Below are positions 1 to 12,149 of a stretch of DNA of 64,000 nucleotides, in pieces. The notes beneath the pieces were generated by a model that searched no databases, had not been told where the DNA came from, and saw only the letters and a program-made list of their open reading frames with translations. The first letter of the stretch is position 1. Every line of letters starts with the position of its first letter. The translations under genes and the position numbers were made by a program. Source of the stretch: Hetaerina americana (Eukaryota; Arthropoda; Insecta; Odonata; Calopterygidae); NCBI GenBank assembly GCA_022747635.1, contig JAKTNV010000232.1, forward strand, positions 1-64,000, given 5' to 3'.

Positions 1-639
1 AGTCCTCCAAACAAACAGCAGAAACCATTTTGAAAGGCGAACTAATGAAACGAATCATTAGTTAACTCGTAATGAAGGCACAGTCCGTTCCGGCTGCTAT
101 GTTTTTCAATGCGTATTTACTCTTTTAGCATGGAACTTTAAATGGCGACGTTTAGTGTTCAATAAGAGCGTGTATTCATCAATTTTCTTCATCTGCGCAG
201 TTTGGCACCCATCGAAACCCATCTTCAATCGAGTGAGGCATACAGCGATCGTGAAATATATGTGAATAAGGCCCGTTCGTGGATGCGGCAATTCATAGAA
301 GGAAAGTTCCTAAGTGCACCCACAATAATGAAAATAATTTTTTGCCCCCTTAAAGTTTTTTTGCTGATAGACCTGAGGCTAATTATTGATATATTAACAC
401 GCTCGTGTTAAACAATACTGCATATACTATATTTCTTCACATTCAAAATAGATAGATCATAATTTCTTTGGTATTTTTTCGAGTTCTAAAGAATTATTAT
501 AAACATTGGCTGGAAGAAGTTTTTTCCTTGCATTTTTACCATGGAAGAAATGAAATCCTAAGCTATATATTGCCTTTCAGGACTTAGATGGATGTTATGT
601 TTGCTTTTATTTACGCACACACACACATACGTTATCTAC

Positions 640-1250
640 GAGCCACCGTTGAGGCGTGTGGCAGGGGTTGATTCCACACCAGAAATTCAGCATCAAAGTA
701 AGTATTGCTAAAATAGTAATTACCGATAAATATGTTAGATGATTCAAATAATGGAAATGATTATTGTAATAACTTCATACGCTAAGATATCAAATTATAA
801 AATACTTCTCCATGCATGCGACACGAGCTGTAGCTACAAGAAGAGCAATAAAATAAGGTTTAAACAAAATAATAATCACATGCTAGGCTACTTAGAATAT
901 TTTACTTAGCATGGCCGTTTGCAGTTATTCTGATCCCTCGTCAGTCGCGGGGAAAAATGGTCACTTCACTTAATCTTAAATATATCGGTTCTAAATTTGA
1001 TCGATCTTATTTCATGATCTCTCCACCATATAGTAATGATTCTAATGATACGAGGACATTTTAAACGTCATCGTAAAGTAGATGTGGTCCCAATTTATCC
1101 AAGAGTTTTAATCTTTTATTTAGCCTTCGCTCCGCGAGTGATTACCAACCGAGTTCCTTTAATAATCCATACGCGCTGCTAAATTGATCACGAGAATTTT
1201 ATGTAAATCTGTGTCCACTTCGCTACACACTATCTAATCCGACTTAACAG
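640..1250 (-). mobile_element. LINE 3' end (family with TACCCTG.RAGCCACC terminus), copy 1, interrupted
   Basis: The low-coordinate end (gagccaccgttgaggcgtgtggcagggg) matches the 3' end of copies at 8.35, 11.45 and 59.94 kb. Similarity resumes at about 905 (ttattctgatccc) and runs to about 1240. Between about 690 and 905 lies foreign sequence absent from the other copies, part of which recurs inverted at 4.7 kb. Coding frames on the minus strand are destroyed. Confidence 0.65.
685..905. repeat. Unnamed dispersed repeat inserted in the LINE copy
   Basis: The first ~100 bases (aattcagcatcaaag to gattattgtaata) are nearly identical, in reverse complement, to 4717-4803. The remainder (to about 905) has no second copy that I could see. 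No transposase coding capacity is visible. Probably a non-autonomous element or a fragment of one. Confidence 0.6.
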
Positions 1251-2689
1251 CCTTTAAATTTTTCCATTCAGATTTAAAACCACGCGAGCGGCTGCATAAC
1301 TAATGAATGAGACAGTAGGTCTCCACGAACCCCCATCAGAAAAGTCAGCAACTAATTCAGCTTCGTAAGTTCGATCTAGACCTAGAGAGTCTCCTTCGTT
1401 TTTTCCTCGTTTTGGAGTCTTTAGCCACGCATGCGGTTGCCTAGCTGATGAATCTGTATCTCCGCTGACGAATCGCCACGCAAAGAATAAAACAATATCT
1501 GCAATCTTTGCAACGAAGAAATCGCATGGCTGTCTTCTCTCCGTGGGGTTCCCGTGTTTGTAGAGTTGCTGTTCACAGCTGATTTCGTTTCGCTGAATCT
1601 GCACGTGTTTAAAACTTAAATGAATCGTGCTGTCGCTCTCGACTCCGCTTGAAATGAGAGGCATCCGTCGGAGTGCGCGGTGTCAACGAATCTTATTTCG
1701 ACAGTGAAGGCAAAGGTAGCCACCATGTCTGGAGATCAGGGAAGGCTTCATTGAAAAATGAATCTTGGGAGTAAATATGAAATATATGTGAAACCTGATT
1801 TCCTGAAACGGCATTTTCGATCGATACATTTCGAGCGAAAAGGCATCCACTGTTGTCAGATTTCGCGCATTCAGTTCTGAAAGGCGACTACACCCCAGAG
1901 TTCATACGTAGGTACACTGGAAGGGCCGACATGTACGTGTGCCACACTCATGTAAGAGTTCAACTGCAACCACGAGTGGTTTTCATCTGTGAAAGGATTT
2001 TTCTCCGTCCTCTTATCTTATTTGTTTCGATTATGTCGACCAATCGTCCCCATCGAATAGCGGAGAGCGATCATGACTAGTGCGCTTTTTACTGATTGTT
2101 TGCTTAGATGATTTAAGAAATAATTGATGTCTTCAATAATTTATTATCCATTTAGCAATACAAGGTTATTTGGGCTAATTTTAGTGTTACTGAAACTATG
2201 CCTTTGTTAGTTTTGGAACTCACGCGCATTATTCGTTTCCAAGATGAGTAGATTCGATAACAATCGATCATTTATGTCTCAACTCCCTTGGGTAATTACC
2301 GCTGAAGGATCTAGCAACCGATCAATATCGGCGGAGAAATGGCGCAGTGGGCGGAATTTCACTCAGTTCCTATCGAACGAAAAGTTTCGTAATAAACACA
2401 ACGATTCAACAAAATATAAAGCTATGTAAGGTATGGAAGCTGGTGTTTTACCGTTAGCCGTGCCCCGGTCAAGGTGTTGTCCTTCATGTCTAGGTTGACC
2501 CGTATGAATACCCTCGAACAAAGACACTTCATATCGATTTTCAACAATAATTTTCACCGTTTTTTAAAGTAAACTGTATAATGGAATAGTCTTTCCAGGT
2601 ACTAAAGGCACACACTATATGAAATATTGAAAATTCAGCATTGGCTTTTCTAAGCAGACCTAATTAATTACTTTTACTTTTGATCGAGA
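1251..2689. other. No recognised feature
   Basis: Contains an unassigned 136-codon minus-strand open frame (1254-1664) with no motif I recognise and no splice-supported partner. A Kozak-like ccaccatgtctgg near 1725 is followed by a stop after nine codons. CpG content is high, as in the surrounding repeat-rich sequence. Confidence 0.5.
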
Positions 2690-2975
2690 GGAAGTTGTAA
2701 GGAAATCAAGGGAATGAATCTAGGGAAAATCCGTAAAAGGAAGAAAAAGTTCAAACCGATAGAAATATCGAGAGTTAGCGGGATGTTAGAGTCTGGGAGA
2801 AGGTAGAACGTAAGCGGAGTGTAGGGGGAAAAGGGTAAGCTATTTGCAAGGCATGGATCCTAGTAGAATATACGAAGGAATTTTATAGAACGAGCAAGAG
2901 AAATTTCTCGTTATATACAGCGTATAATAGTCCTTAAGAACCGACCATTAACATACCTTTAGCACGTGCAATACA
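2690..2975 (+). mobile_element. Decayed LINE 3' region (weak)
   Basis: Purine-rich sequence reading as RKRRKK-type residues and a short segment RVSGMLE, resembling the IRRR..W.GH.LR..GLL..VIEGR block near the C-terminus of insect LINE proteins. Frames are broken. It ends with ccttaagaaccgacc, similar to the end of the LINE fragment near 14490. Called only by comparison with clearer neighbours. Confidence 0.35.
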
Positions 2976-3164
2976 TTCATTGAAGTATATTGAGAATTAT
3001 TTACCTCCGCCATGGTACTTCCTGAGGATATTAAAAGAATCACGCTAGATAAAGAAAGTTTTGCAAATTGGCGTGTTTCAATGACCTGCACCGTAAGGGA
3101 AGTTGTAAAAAAGTGCAAGTGAAAACTAACATATGGACCGTCGTTTTTTTGTGGCTCGATAACT

Positions 3165-3445
3165 TAGTCGTCCAAGCTAGAGGACAAGAGTAGATTGGAG
3201 GCATTTGAGAGGTGGCTGTGGAAGAGAATGGAGAAAATAAAATGAACGGAAATGAAAACAAAAGATAAAATTCTAGGAATTGTAGGGGAAGAACGGTGGT
3301 GTTTGGGAGAAATTCGAAGAAGGCGGGACAAGTGAATGCAGAAGATACTGAGAGATAGTGGGATACTAAAGACGGTAATAGAGAGAAGAATGCTGGGAAA
3401 TCCAGGTAGGTTAAAAGTAAGGGGTACTAAAGTGTGTATTCCCAA
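3165..3445 (+). mobile_element. LINE reverse-transcriptase C-terminal remnant, plus strand
   Basis: Conceptual translation gives RLEAFERWLWKRMEKIK, a stop, then KILRDSGILKTVIERRM and GNPGRLK. This is the C-terminal signature found after the RT domain in many insect non-LTR elements (EAFEMW.WRRM then H.LR..GLLKTVIEGR). Stops and substitutions show it is dead. The apparent minus-strand ORFs here are shadows. Confidence 0.7.
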
Positions 3446-4699
3446 AGTCCAAAAAAAACTACTTTAGACAACTTACTACTAAAACGCTTGGCAGTCCCAT
3501 GCGTCTTAGCCCATCTTAAAAATTTAGAAAGTCGGTGGAAAGCGATTTGGAATAAATGGGGAAAATTATTTCTTTTTATTGTAAAAATTAAGTATTTATT
3601 AGTTATATTAAGTCGCATATCCTCTATTGTCCATTGAAAACATTACACTTTTCACTGTGCCTTGGTTGATTTCTCATTCTTATACCGGGCTGATGATTTC
3701 ATTTAGATGTTACCGCTCGTTCATGCAAGTCGAGAGGGAATTTTTAAGTGGGATAGCTAAAATGGTGTTAATATTTGTAATCTTTCGAGATGGACTGTAA
3801 AGAATATTTGTCGAACTGTCAAAGATATCAAAATAAATGCTGATAAATGAAAAAAATTTCGGCTTAAGCAGGATACGATAATGGAAGGAACGCTCAAGGT
3901 GAACACGTTGGTGTTCTCTCGAAAGGCCTGGATCAATATCAAGGTTCAGAAATTGTTGAATACGTGAGATCGCCATGGAGAGGATCGCAATGTCTTTTTT
4001 TTAATTTCCTCTTTCGCTTCGGAGTATTCATTACCTTCTCATTTTCCAATAGAAACAGGAAATAAGGCATCGATAAAATGACGTCAGTTTTAACGGTGGG
4101 CCATGGGGGAATTTTGTACACGACCCCTAAGTGATATTTTGAAATCCGTTCGCCCGCATCCTCGAATCCATTACACTTATTGAAATCTGTTCAATATGCC
4201 ATTGTTAATACCACCCTGGAAAACTCGTGATTTATTTTTTCAGCATAATCAATTTAACTTTAAGAGAATATTATCATTTTGGACATTCGCTCGTTCACTA
4301 ATTATTTTCCTGTAAAATTAAACAGCGTTGTCTTTTTTCGTGATGAAAGTCTTCATGTAATCGAGGTCACAATTTTCGTTCGCACTTGCGGCTACAAGTC
4401 TAGATTTCGCACGTTTCCAGGTAATACGAGCGAGAATCTGGCGTTGTTGCAAAATCAAAGAAATATTTTAACACGACCACTTATGTCGGTATATTTAATA
4501 ATTTTTCTCATTTGAATTTGATGGTCATGATAAAATATTAGTTTGAAATCACTATCAGTGTGTAGCAATGCCATTACGTCAGACCTGGTACCATATCATC
4601 AATCGCCCTAAGAAGGAAAAGGGGTTGCGGCCCCCCTAGTAACGCGAGTAACTCTACTGTCTACTGACCCAAAACTCTGCAAACACAAAGCTTCAAACA

Positions 4700-4803
4700 T
4701 GCGCATGAAGCTATTACAATAATCATTTCCATTATTGGAATCATCTAACATATTTATCGGTAATTACTATTTTAGACAGACTTAACTTTGATGCTGAATT
4801 TCT
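4700..4803. repeat. Second, inverted copy of the unnamed repeat
   Basis: Reverse complement of 685-790 with a few substitutions (shared core taattaccgataaatatgt). The similarity fades at about 4700, after a degenerate gcttcatgcgc match. Confidence 0.7.
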
Positions 4804-4894
4804 GTTGTATAGCTGTTTTGCTTTCATTTTTAATTAGACCATTCATTTCTCATACATTCATCAATACAACGCGGAAACATGGTCATCGATACAG

Positions 4895-5268
4895 GTGAGA
4901 GTAGGTTTAGACTTGAGGGGTTTGAAACGTGGGTGTGGAGAGGGATGAAAAAGATTAAATGGACTGGAAGGAAAACACGAGAGCGTTTAGAATGGATGCA
5001 GAGAGCGTTTAGAATGGCAATAAGATGTTGAAGACAGTGATAGAGGGGAGAATATTGGCCAAGCGAGGAGGGGGCTGGAGTAGAATAGAGGTTTTGGATT
5101 GAAAGAAGGGAGAAAGGAAGTATGCATAATTTAAGAGGGGCGTATTTCAAGGTTGAATGTCGGGGTGTTTTGTCTAGAGAGACAAGGGAATTGTCGCTGT
5201 ACCGTTTGGTAGTCCATCGCTTGTGCACATCAAAAACTTACCTTAACCGGTCTGATTACCGATAATTG

Positions 5269-5270
<2 letters not shown>
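4895..5270 (+). mobile_element. LINE C-terminal remnant with 3' tail, plus strand
   Basis: Reads RLEGFETWVWRGMKKIKWT, then diverged blocks, and ends at 5231-5270 with aaaacttaccttaaccggt, the 3' tail seen in several related copies in this window. The (TA)n microsatellite begins directly after the tail, as often seen for non-LTR elements that end in simple repeats. An internal duplication (gagagcgtttagaatgg twice, about 4979-5015) disrupts the frame. Confidence 0.7.
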
Positions 5271-5332
<62 letters not shown>

Positions 5333-5396
5333 TATTTAATATATATATATATATACACATATATATATATACACACATATATACACACACACGCAC
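5271..5396. repeat. Compound (TA)n/(CA)n microsatellite
   Basis: Near-perfect TA dinucleotides with interruptions, passing into (TA/CA) repeats before acgcacaggtacc. It lies at the 3' end of a LINE fragment. Confidence 0.95.
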
Positions 5397-6339
5397 AGGT
5401 ACCTTTCGAGGTACGACGTCGTTTTAGGCACAATAGGGGAAGAGAGACGGCTATTGGGAGAGAATAATTGAGAAACTGTTGTTTTATAAAAGCTATTGTT
5501 GTCTCTTATCTTGTCATCGTGACGTCGCACAGCAAAATATTTTCTCATTGCCTGAACAGTCTGGTGCATATCTGCGGGATATCAATGCGTATCTGTGTAG
5601 TGTTCTCAATTGTGTATTTTTCTTGTTGGGCTGTAAGCGGTTAAGCATGGCCCACCTATTTATTTGTTTATGCCAATAATATCTACAAATGTTTAGTTTT
5701 TACTATTGCAAAATTCTGTTTCATAAAGCTGTAGAATTATCGGTGACAATATTAATGCAGGCAGGATTGGTGGGTGTCCCTAACTCCCCTTTTGAACGTA
5801 AAGCTCAAGATTTCTGACCATATGACAAACTTTTGACCATAAATCCAATTTAAATCGCTCACAATTGTAGAAGAGGTCAATATTTGCCTTCTATTAGTGA
5901 TCGTTGTCACCTGGTATCAGGTTTTCTGATCGCGCACGACTGCATCACGACATCTTTGAGTACCAATGAATAAATAGATCTGGGTATTTTTGAAGTGGTG
6001 GATTGGTGTTGAAATCTTCGATTACTTAATTGGCGACTCTGATCTGTCGTTCCAATGAAACGGCAGTGAAGAAGCTAATCAGAGGTGTTTCGCGAAGTCA
6101 TTGCTATGTAAAAAACCAGTGCCGTACGCTTATCAGTTCTTCGCTCTTTTATCTGAATCAATTTGATCCCTCACACACATGTGCTGTAGTCAATTCGCGA
6201 TATCAGCCGCGGTCAATTCGAAAGCATATTACGTTTAGCGTTTCAAAAACCTTCCATTAGTCACAAATTCGCACTGAGTTACTAATCGTAAAATATGCCA
6301 ATAGATGTGATGACGCTTAATAGATATCTTAATAGATTC

Positions 6340-6605
6340 AAGAACGTTGATACCCGGTGAGTGGTGTTGTACTGGACTACTGACCTGAGGGCCCAGGCTC
6401 GATCCCGGGCGACGCTTCCAGACACAATCTGCTATACACAAGCTGTGTAATTTTTCGGGTGCCGGATTTTCCTGGGAAACCTCAGGAGGGGCAGGGAAAT
6501 AAACTACCCTCAACCCCTGATGCATGAAATTCACACGCCGTTGAGCTTACTACTGCCTGATAGTCCAACCTCAACCATCAAACCATCCTTCGGGTTGATA
6601 ACTGT
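6340..6605 (+). mobile_element. tRNA-derived SINE, family S1, plus strand
   Basis: The tRNA-like head contains actggactactgacctgag and a B-box ggctcgatccc at 6396-6406. The body shares aagctgtgtaatttttcggg and ccctgatgcatgaaattcac with the inverted copy at 25.72-25.96 kb. There is no acceptor-stem pairing, so it is not a tRNA gene. The overlapping minus-strand open frame is a shadow. Confidence 0.75.
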
Positions 6606-6904
6606 TGTAGTGCTAACATTTTCGTTGATTCGAAAGGTTATCGAAAAGGAATTCTGTGCAAGGATGTCTCCCACAGTGACTCATAATTGAATTTAGCATT
6701 TACGTGAAAGTTTTACGACGGTTTTTAACATCAGATCTGGTATTTAACATTTATTTAGATTTATACATTTTTTATAACAATAAAAGTACCAACTTCCATC
6801 ATTTGAAAAACTTTTGAAAATAACTTTGAATAACCTGCTCTTACTTCTGCGTGGTTGATATGTGAGCTGTAAAAAATATACGAGAATTCGAAAAATAAAA
6901 ATTT

Positions 6905-7090
6905 AAAATCACTTGCTTTGACCTGGAATCGAACTCGGTTCCCTTAATACCCGGCCGAGTACTATAGTCAGCTAAGCTATCGATACCGCAGTTAACTGTG
7001 TTAGATGGCACCTCGGAAGCTTAACTGGCTGAAATACTTGGCTGGAAATGGCAAGGACCGGGCTCGAATGCCGGTCAAAGTCAATTACAA
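6905..7090. mobile_element. Two tRNA-like SINE heads arranged head to head
   Basis: Left half, minus strand: A-box-like agcttagctgact (6966-6978 region) and B-box agttcgattcc (6925-6935), then aggtcaaagca. Right half, plus strand: aagcttaactggct (7017-7030), B-box gggctcgaatgcc (7060-7072), then ggtcaaagtca. The halves align to each other in inverted orientation, so they are two copies of one family. Overlapping open frames are incidental. Confidence 0.6.
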
Positions 7091-7109
7091 TTATGCCTTG
7101 AAATCTCCG

Positions 7110-8340
7110 CATTTGTGCACGCACTATAAGATGACTCTGATAAATATATTGTTGTAGCATTTCCCTCGGTTAATTGACTTCGTCAACTATAGTGTCATCA
7201 ATAAATGGTAAACGCTAAGCACAGAATAAAGTATAGACAATGTAATAACAAATTATTGCATAAAGATATGTAACTCATGTGTTCAATATGTAAGTGATTG
7301 GTTCAAATTGGTTAAAGTTATACGTTGTAGCTCGAAACTCTGGCGGTTGAATGCTCGACAACACGAAAGAACTTTGAACACCTTTGGTGCTCTTCGCGTT
7401 AAAAAAAGAAATGTTTTCTCGGCGGAAAACCAGACAAATGTTTCTCTCTATAGATATATTGCGTTATTTTTGGTACAGATTAGAAAAGTATTAGTGTACA
7501 CAGGAATTACTTTGTTCATTTGGTTTCAATTTCATTAAAAGTCACAGAAATTAACCAATGCATTTGCAATTGCATTCATATTTCATTAAATTAGCCACGA
7601 AATTCAAAATGAAGCCTTTAATTCTACGTATAAAAAGATATTAAAGAGTGAAAATTTCACATGTCGTTTTATTTAAAAATTGAAATTCGGGGTTGGGCAT
7701 AGAAATCAATGCAGGGCCACTTGCGGGCCGAGGGTTTTTTACTACAGCATTAGCACATGCCGTCACATAAATATAATTTACAAACAATGGTGAATGACCA
7801 ATGTAAGACTCAAAACTCGACTACTTTCACTCGACAAGTTTCATCGTATCACGACACATCGTTAATTTCTATCGAATTTCAATTCCCATTTTTCCTGCCT
7901 CTTTTGTTTTGGTTTTAGGTTCCATAGTACTTATGCGTAAACTTTCATTTCGGTTTGATAAATTAACTTAAGTTAATATTCGGATATTCATATATTACAG
8001 GTTTCTATTTCCTACCTCAGAAGGAATCGATGGGAAGTGTATGCATTGCATTTCTCCCTTTATATTCACCAGAGCTAATTTTTGCTGCCACGAAGGCTCA
8101 ATAGCGGATTTAGAAAACCTCTTAAGGGGACTGGGTCAGTTTTCATACGGGAAGGAAAATAATATTATAATATTTTTCGTACGAAGAAAGTTGAAGATCA
8201 TTCTAAATTTGAAACGAAGCGGACTAATTTAGTTACCGCAACGCATTGTACAATTTTATATACGGAGGACAGAAGTTGTTGATAAGTAATTTTGGGCGTA
8301 TGATAAGTATTAATTTTTAGTTTTTATTTATTTGACTTAT
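7110..8340. other. No recognised feature
   Basis: AT-rich intergenic sequence; only short unsupported open frames. Confidence 0.5.
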
Positions 8341-8345
8341 TTTAT

Positions 8346-8770
8346 TTATATATACCCTGTAAGCCACCGCCAGAGTGTGTTCTGGAATACACACCAGAAT
8401 AATTTTACCCGAATATGACTCTCCCGCCGTCGGACAATGTTATTCTGATCCCCTATCGTTCGTGGAAAAAATGACATCTTAAATCTATCTGTTCTACACT
8501 TCATTTCGGTAATTTTATCATAATGATCTCTCCTACCGTAGTACGATGGGGGTAATAATGCATTTTCAACATCACTACTATAGAGACCTCCTTCCAATTT
8601 ATGCAAGAGCTTCAATCTGTAATTTAACCTTCGCTCAGTGAGTGATTCCCAGCCTAGCTGGTCTAATATTTTGGATACGCTTCTAAGTTTATCATGACAA
8701 CGTTTTACAAATCAATCTCCCCTACGCCGCACGCGAACCAATTCGGCAATTAAACCAACTTCGTGAGGAT
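8346..8770 (-). mobile_element. LINE reverse-transcriptase C-terminus and 3' end, copy 2
   Basis: The minus-strand open frame of 89 codons contains YYGRRDHYDKITEMKCRTDR, then FKMSFFPRTIGDQNN. RTDR.K.SFFPRTI..WN is the C-terminal signature of jockey/CR1-like non-LTR polymerases. The W is missing and upstream frames are broken. The 3' end is at about 8350 (tataccctgtaagccaccg). Confidence 0.75.
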
Positions 8771-8779
8771 CCCATTTTG

Positions 8780-11430
8780 TATCAAAGCTTAAAATATTCC
8801 TCGTATCCGCCAATTTTGAGTGCATTGAAATATAATTTTTGCTAATTTACAGACTTCCTACCTTTCGTAAAATTAATTATGATGATTCGACCAGAAAGTA
8901 TTTTTCCTTGCCAGGCAATTTCATCAATCGAAGGATCATTCAATTCACATCTGCATCCAGAAGTTCGACTGCATATTCTGAAGGATATTTTTTTTAACTG
9001 AAACGAGTGGGATGGTGATATTCTTATTATTTTGTGATTGGGTCGCTGGATGAGGCTGTCTCAGGAGGGATTTTTGCTTTGTGGGCTGCCACGGAAGTAC
9101 GTACGCCCGGCAAAGAAAATAAAGAGCGCAGGACAACTTGAAAGAGAAAGTTGGACGTAGTACCTTTTGGTTGAAATTCCATCCACCATCTATCACGGAA
9201 CAATTGCCTTGGATTCTTTGGGCATGTAGGCTGATGCAGGTCCCCCGCCATGGGCCCCTCCGGCGCTCTCCTCCACCTGAAAAGCGGCCTCTTTGCGCGA
9301 GCACTTGCGTTGGCGAAGACAGTATCATTATCTCCCGGGTCATTGATAAATAGATTATCATTCGTTCAGAGGATGACGGTCGGTGACAAATTGTTTTCAG
9401 GTTTACGTTCATGAGTCATGGCTCGGAGTCATTAAAATCATTTCTGCATGTGTCCAACCGCTCGACTGTTTATTTGGAAATCGTCAAAGCAAAATCGAAG
9501 TTGGATGAAATCGATTTTATAGGCACCTTTATTTAGATAAGGATTTTCTCGTGAACGATCGAGATGAAATAGAGTTGCTGCTTTATCAGACGTTTACGTG
9601 ATAACGATTGATTGATGGCCGAAAATAGTTCCTAAAGGTTTTGATCAAATTAGGTTCAAAATAAGACCGTGTCTCAAAAACGTGAAAATGCATTCAATGA
9701 TGTTATTTGACCCGTCCTAATACAATTTATTCGGTAATTATTACAAGCTGGTTGCCTGGCGAAGATATCAAAGAAGGTCTTAGATGCGGAGTTAAACATA
9801 AGATTTACACATTTCATGGAATTATATATTATATTTTTTTATATAAAGTTCCTTTCTTTTTTGTGTGTCTCTGTTTTTTTGTCTGTGTCCACTAGCGCTA
9901 AATTGTATACATTATATAACTATACAACTATTTTTCCATTATATTTTTATACATTATATAACTATATAACTTCCTTTTTTGAAAGCGTTTTGCGTTTGAA
10001 AAAAGGAAGTTATGTTGCCGCACCCTGTATATGTAAGCATATATATTTACAAAAATTATATCCAAGTTGATAATTAACTCTGGAAACCATGGAGTTGGTT
10101 GATAACATCATTTAACTATGTGCCTGCAGATAGCATGCAAGCTTATTTAAAGTGAGTCCTACGTCTCACGACTAAGCTATAAGTCAATTTAAAAGCCCTG
10201 TTAAAACATCCGTCAAAAAAATTCAAAACGTTCTAATCTCATTAAGTGAAATATGGAGAAGTAAAAAGTGTTATAGAATACTCACTAGAATCACATATAA
10301 GCTCTTAAAATGATATGTAGCTTTAGGAAACTGGCCGAATAATAAATCAAGACGGCTATGTCACATGCCTAACGAGTAGTCACCTTAACATGTACATGCG
10401 ATAATTCATAATTTTACACGATCGAACGTGAGCTTAAAATAAATGTTTAGTTGGCGACGATAAATTACGTGGAAATAACTTTCGGGGAATATCGGAAGTA
10501 AATGATGTATTAAGCAATATCGAGCCTATTAGATGCATCGAGTAATTTAGTTTTCATCATCCTTATCGTCCAATTCATTAATATTATCAATTTCTATTTA
10601 CTATCATCCAAAATGCAAATCGACTTTTTCGACCATATCGAATGTTCCATAATATTTTGCATTCTGTGGATAAATCATAGGTTTGTGTACTTTAAGGATT
10701 GCATTTCCATTGCTGTCTCATGAAGCGTTTTCGTATCTCTCATTAATGTCGATAACTACAAGGAATATTACTCCGTCTTCCGTCGACATCGTAGCTTCAA
10801 TATCATCCATAGTAGTAATTCGCTCCAATAGAGTCTATTGACCGGTGACATAGTCCTTGCCATTATTCAAAGGGCGAACACAACATGAAGTAAAATATTC
10901 GATATTTTGTTGATATATCGTAATGTCGCACCACCCTAGTCGTAAAATTTATGAGCCGCTGTGCATTAAATTCGATAATTAAACTTCTTCTGTACACCTA
11001 TCCTGTAACAGGTACTGGGCGTTCTTCATTTTCCCGTCCCCATCGTCTTCTTATAACTGTTTGTAGCTCATTACTCTGTTTGCATCTGATAACGTCCCAC
11101 CCCTACCTCTTCCTCGTGTTAATATCCCCCTCAAATGACCTTACTTCCCCTTAACTCCTTTCTCCTCTCCTTTTAACACTCCCCGCTTAGTATACATGTA
11201 ATTATGCGTGGTACGAGCGAAATTTGTTCCCCCTCAATATTATCCTATTTATGTATCTCTCTTCTGCAAACCTCGGAATCTCCCCATCCATCACCCTGTC
11301 CGTCTGATTCAATTCTTCAATATTATACACCATATTTTAAAACACTCCAAATAAGTCTCTTTGTTTTAAATTGACTACGTCTGAGACCTGGACATCGCCA
11401 ATCTCCATACGCAGACTCGTCGATTCTATT
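8780..11430. other. Mostly unassigned intergenic sequence
   Basis: Contains a 155-codon minus-strand open frame (8945-9412) without recognisable domains, the hairpin at 9968, and pyrimidine-rich text at 11.0-11.4 kb that may be degraded minus-strand LINE. No gene call is made. Confidence 0.45.
9968..10011. repeat. Short inverted repeat (hairpin)
   Basis: aacttcctttttt at 9968-9980 pairs perfectly with aaaaaaggaagtt at 9999-10011 around an 18-nt loop. A direct duplication of tatacattatataactata lies just upstream (about 9907-9966). Confidence 0.8.
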
Positions 11431-11439
11431 CTTTATTTT

Positions 11440-11880
11440 TATTTATTTTTGTACCCTGCAAGCCACTGCAAGGGGGTGCGGCAGGGGGTGAATACACACC
11501 AGATTAATTTTGACTCGAAATGATCCTGCCGGGCAATGTTATTCTGAACTCTTATTGTTCGTGGAAAAAATGACATCTTAAATCCATCTTTTCTACACTT
11601 ATTCTCTCTAACTTTATTGACATGATCTCTCCCACCGTAGTAAGATGGGAGCAATAATTGTTTTTCATTTTCAAGATCACTGCTAAAGAGGTATCCTCCA
11701 ATTTATGCTAGAGGCTTCATCTGTAATTTAACCTTCGTACCGTGAGTGATTCCCAGCCTAGCTGTTCTAATATTATGGATGCGCTACAAAGTTTATCATG
11801 AGAACGTTTTACAAATGTAGCTCCTCTACGCTGCTCGCGATTCAATTCAGCAATTAATCCAAATCCGTGAAGATTCCATA
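11440..11880 (-). mobile_element. LINE reverse-transcriptase C-terminus and 3' end, copy 3
   Basis: Minus-strand translation gives YYGGRDHVNKVRENKCRKDG, then FKMSFFPRTIRVQNN, parallel to copy 2. DNA similarity continues to about 11870 (cccagcctagctgttctaat, aacgttttacaaat). The 3' terminus taccctgcaagccactg is at about 11450. Confidence 0.75.
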
Positions 11881-12149
11881 ATCTAACTGAGGCCTAAATA
11901 ACGAAAGATAACATTCTCTTTCATCTTTTTATCACATTTACCCATTCTTCTCCATCACATTCTTTGCTTAATCAAAATTATTCAACGCATCAGTATGTCG
12001 TTTACCCTCTAAAAACTACCAATTCGCTTACCCAGTAATGTCCTGCAGTTTAATTCTTCCGTAAAGCTTTGGACCTAAGTCACTAGATGTAATATTTGAA
12101 AACCAGACCAAATATAGAAATGAAATTGCTTGGTTAACATTTTTACCTT

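Noticed and set aside
1720..1754. Kozak-perfect start (ccaccatgtctgg)
   Set aside because: The frame ends after nine codons; no supporting gene structure.
5230..5569. Tyr/Ile and Cys/Val repeat proteins on both strands
   Set aside because: Pure translation of TA and CA microsatellites.
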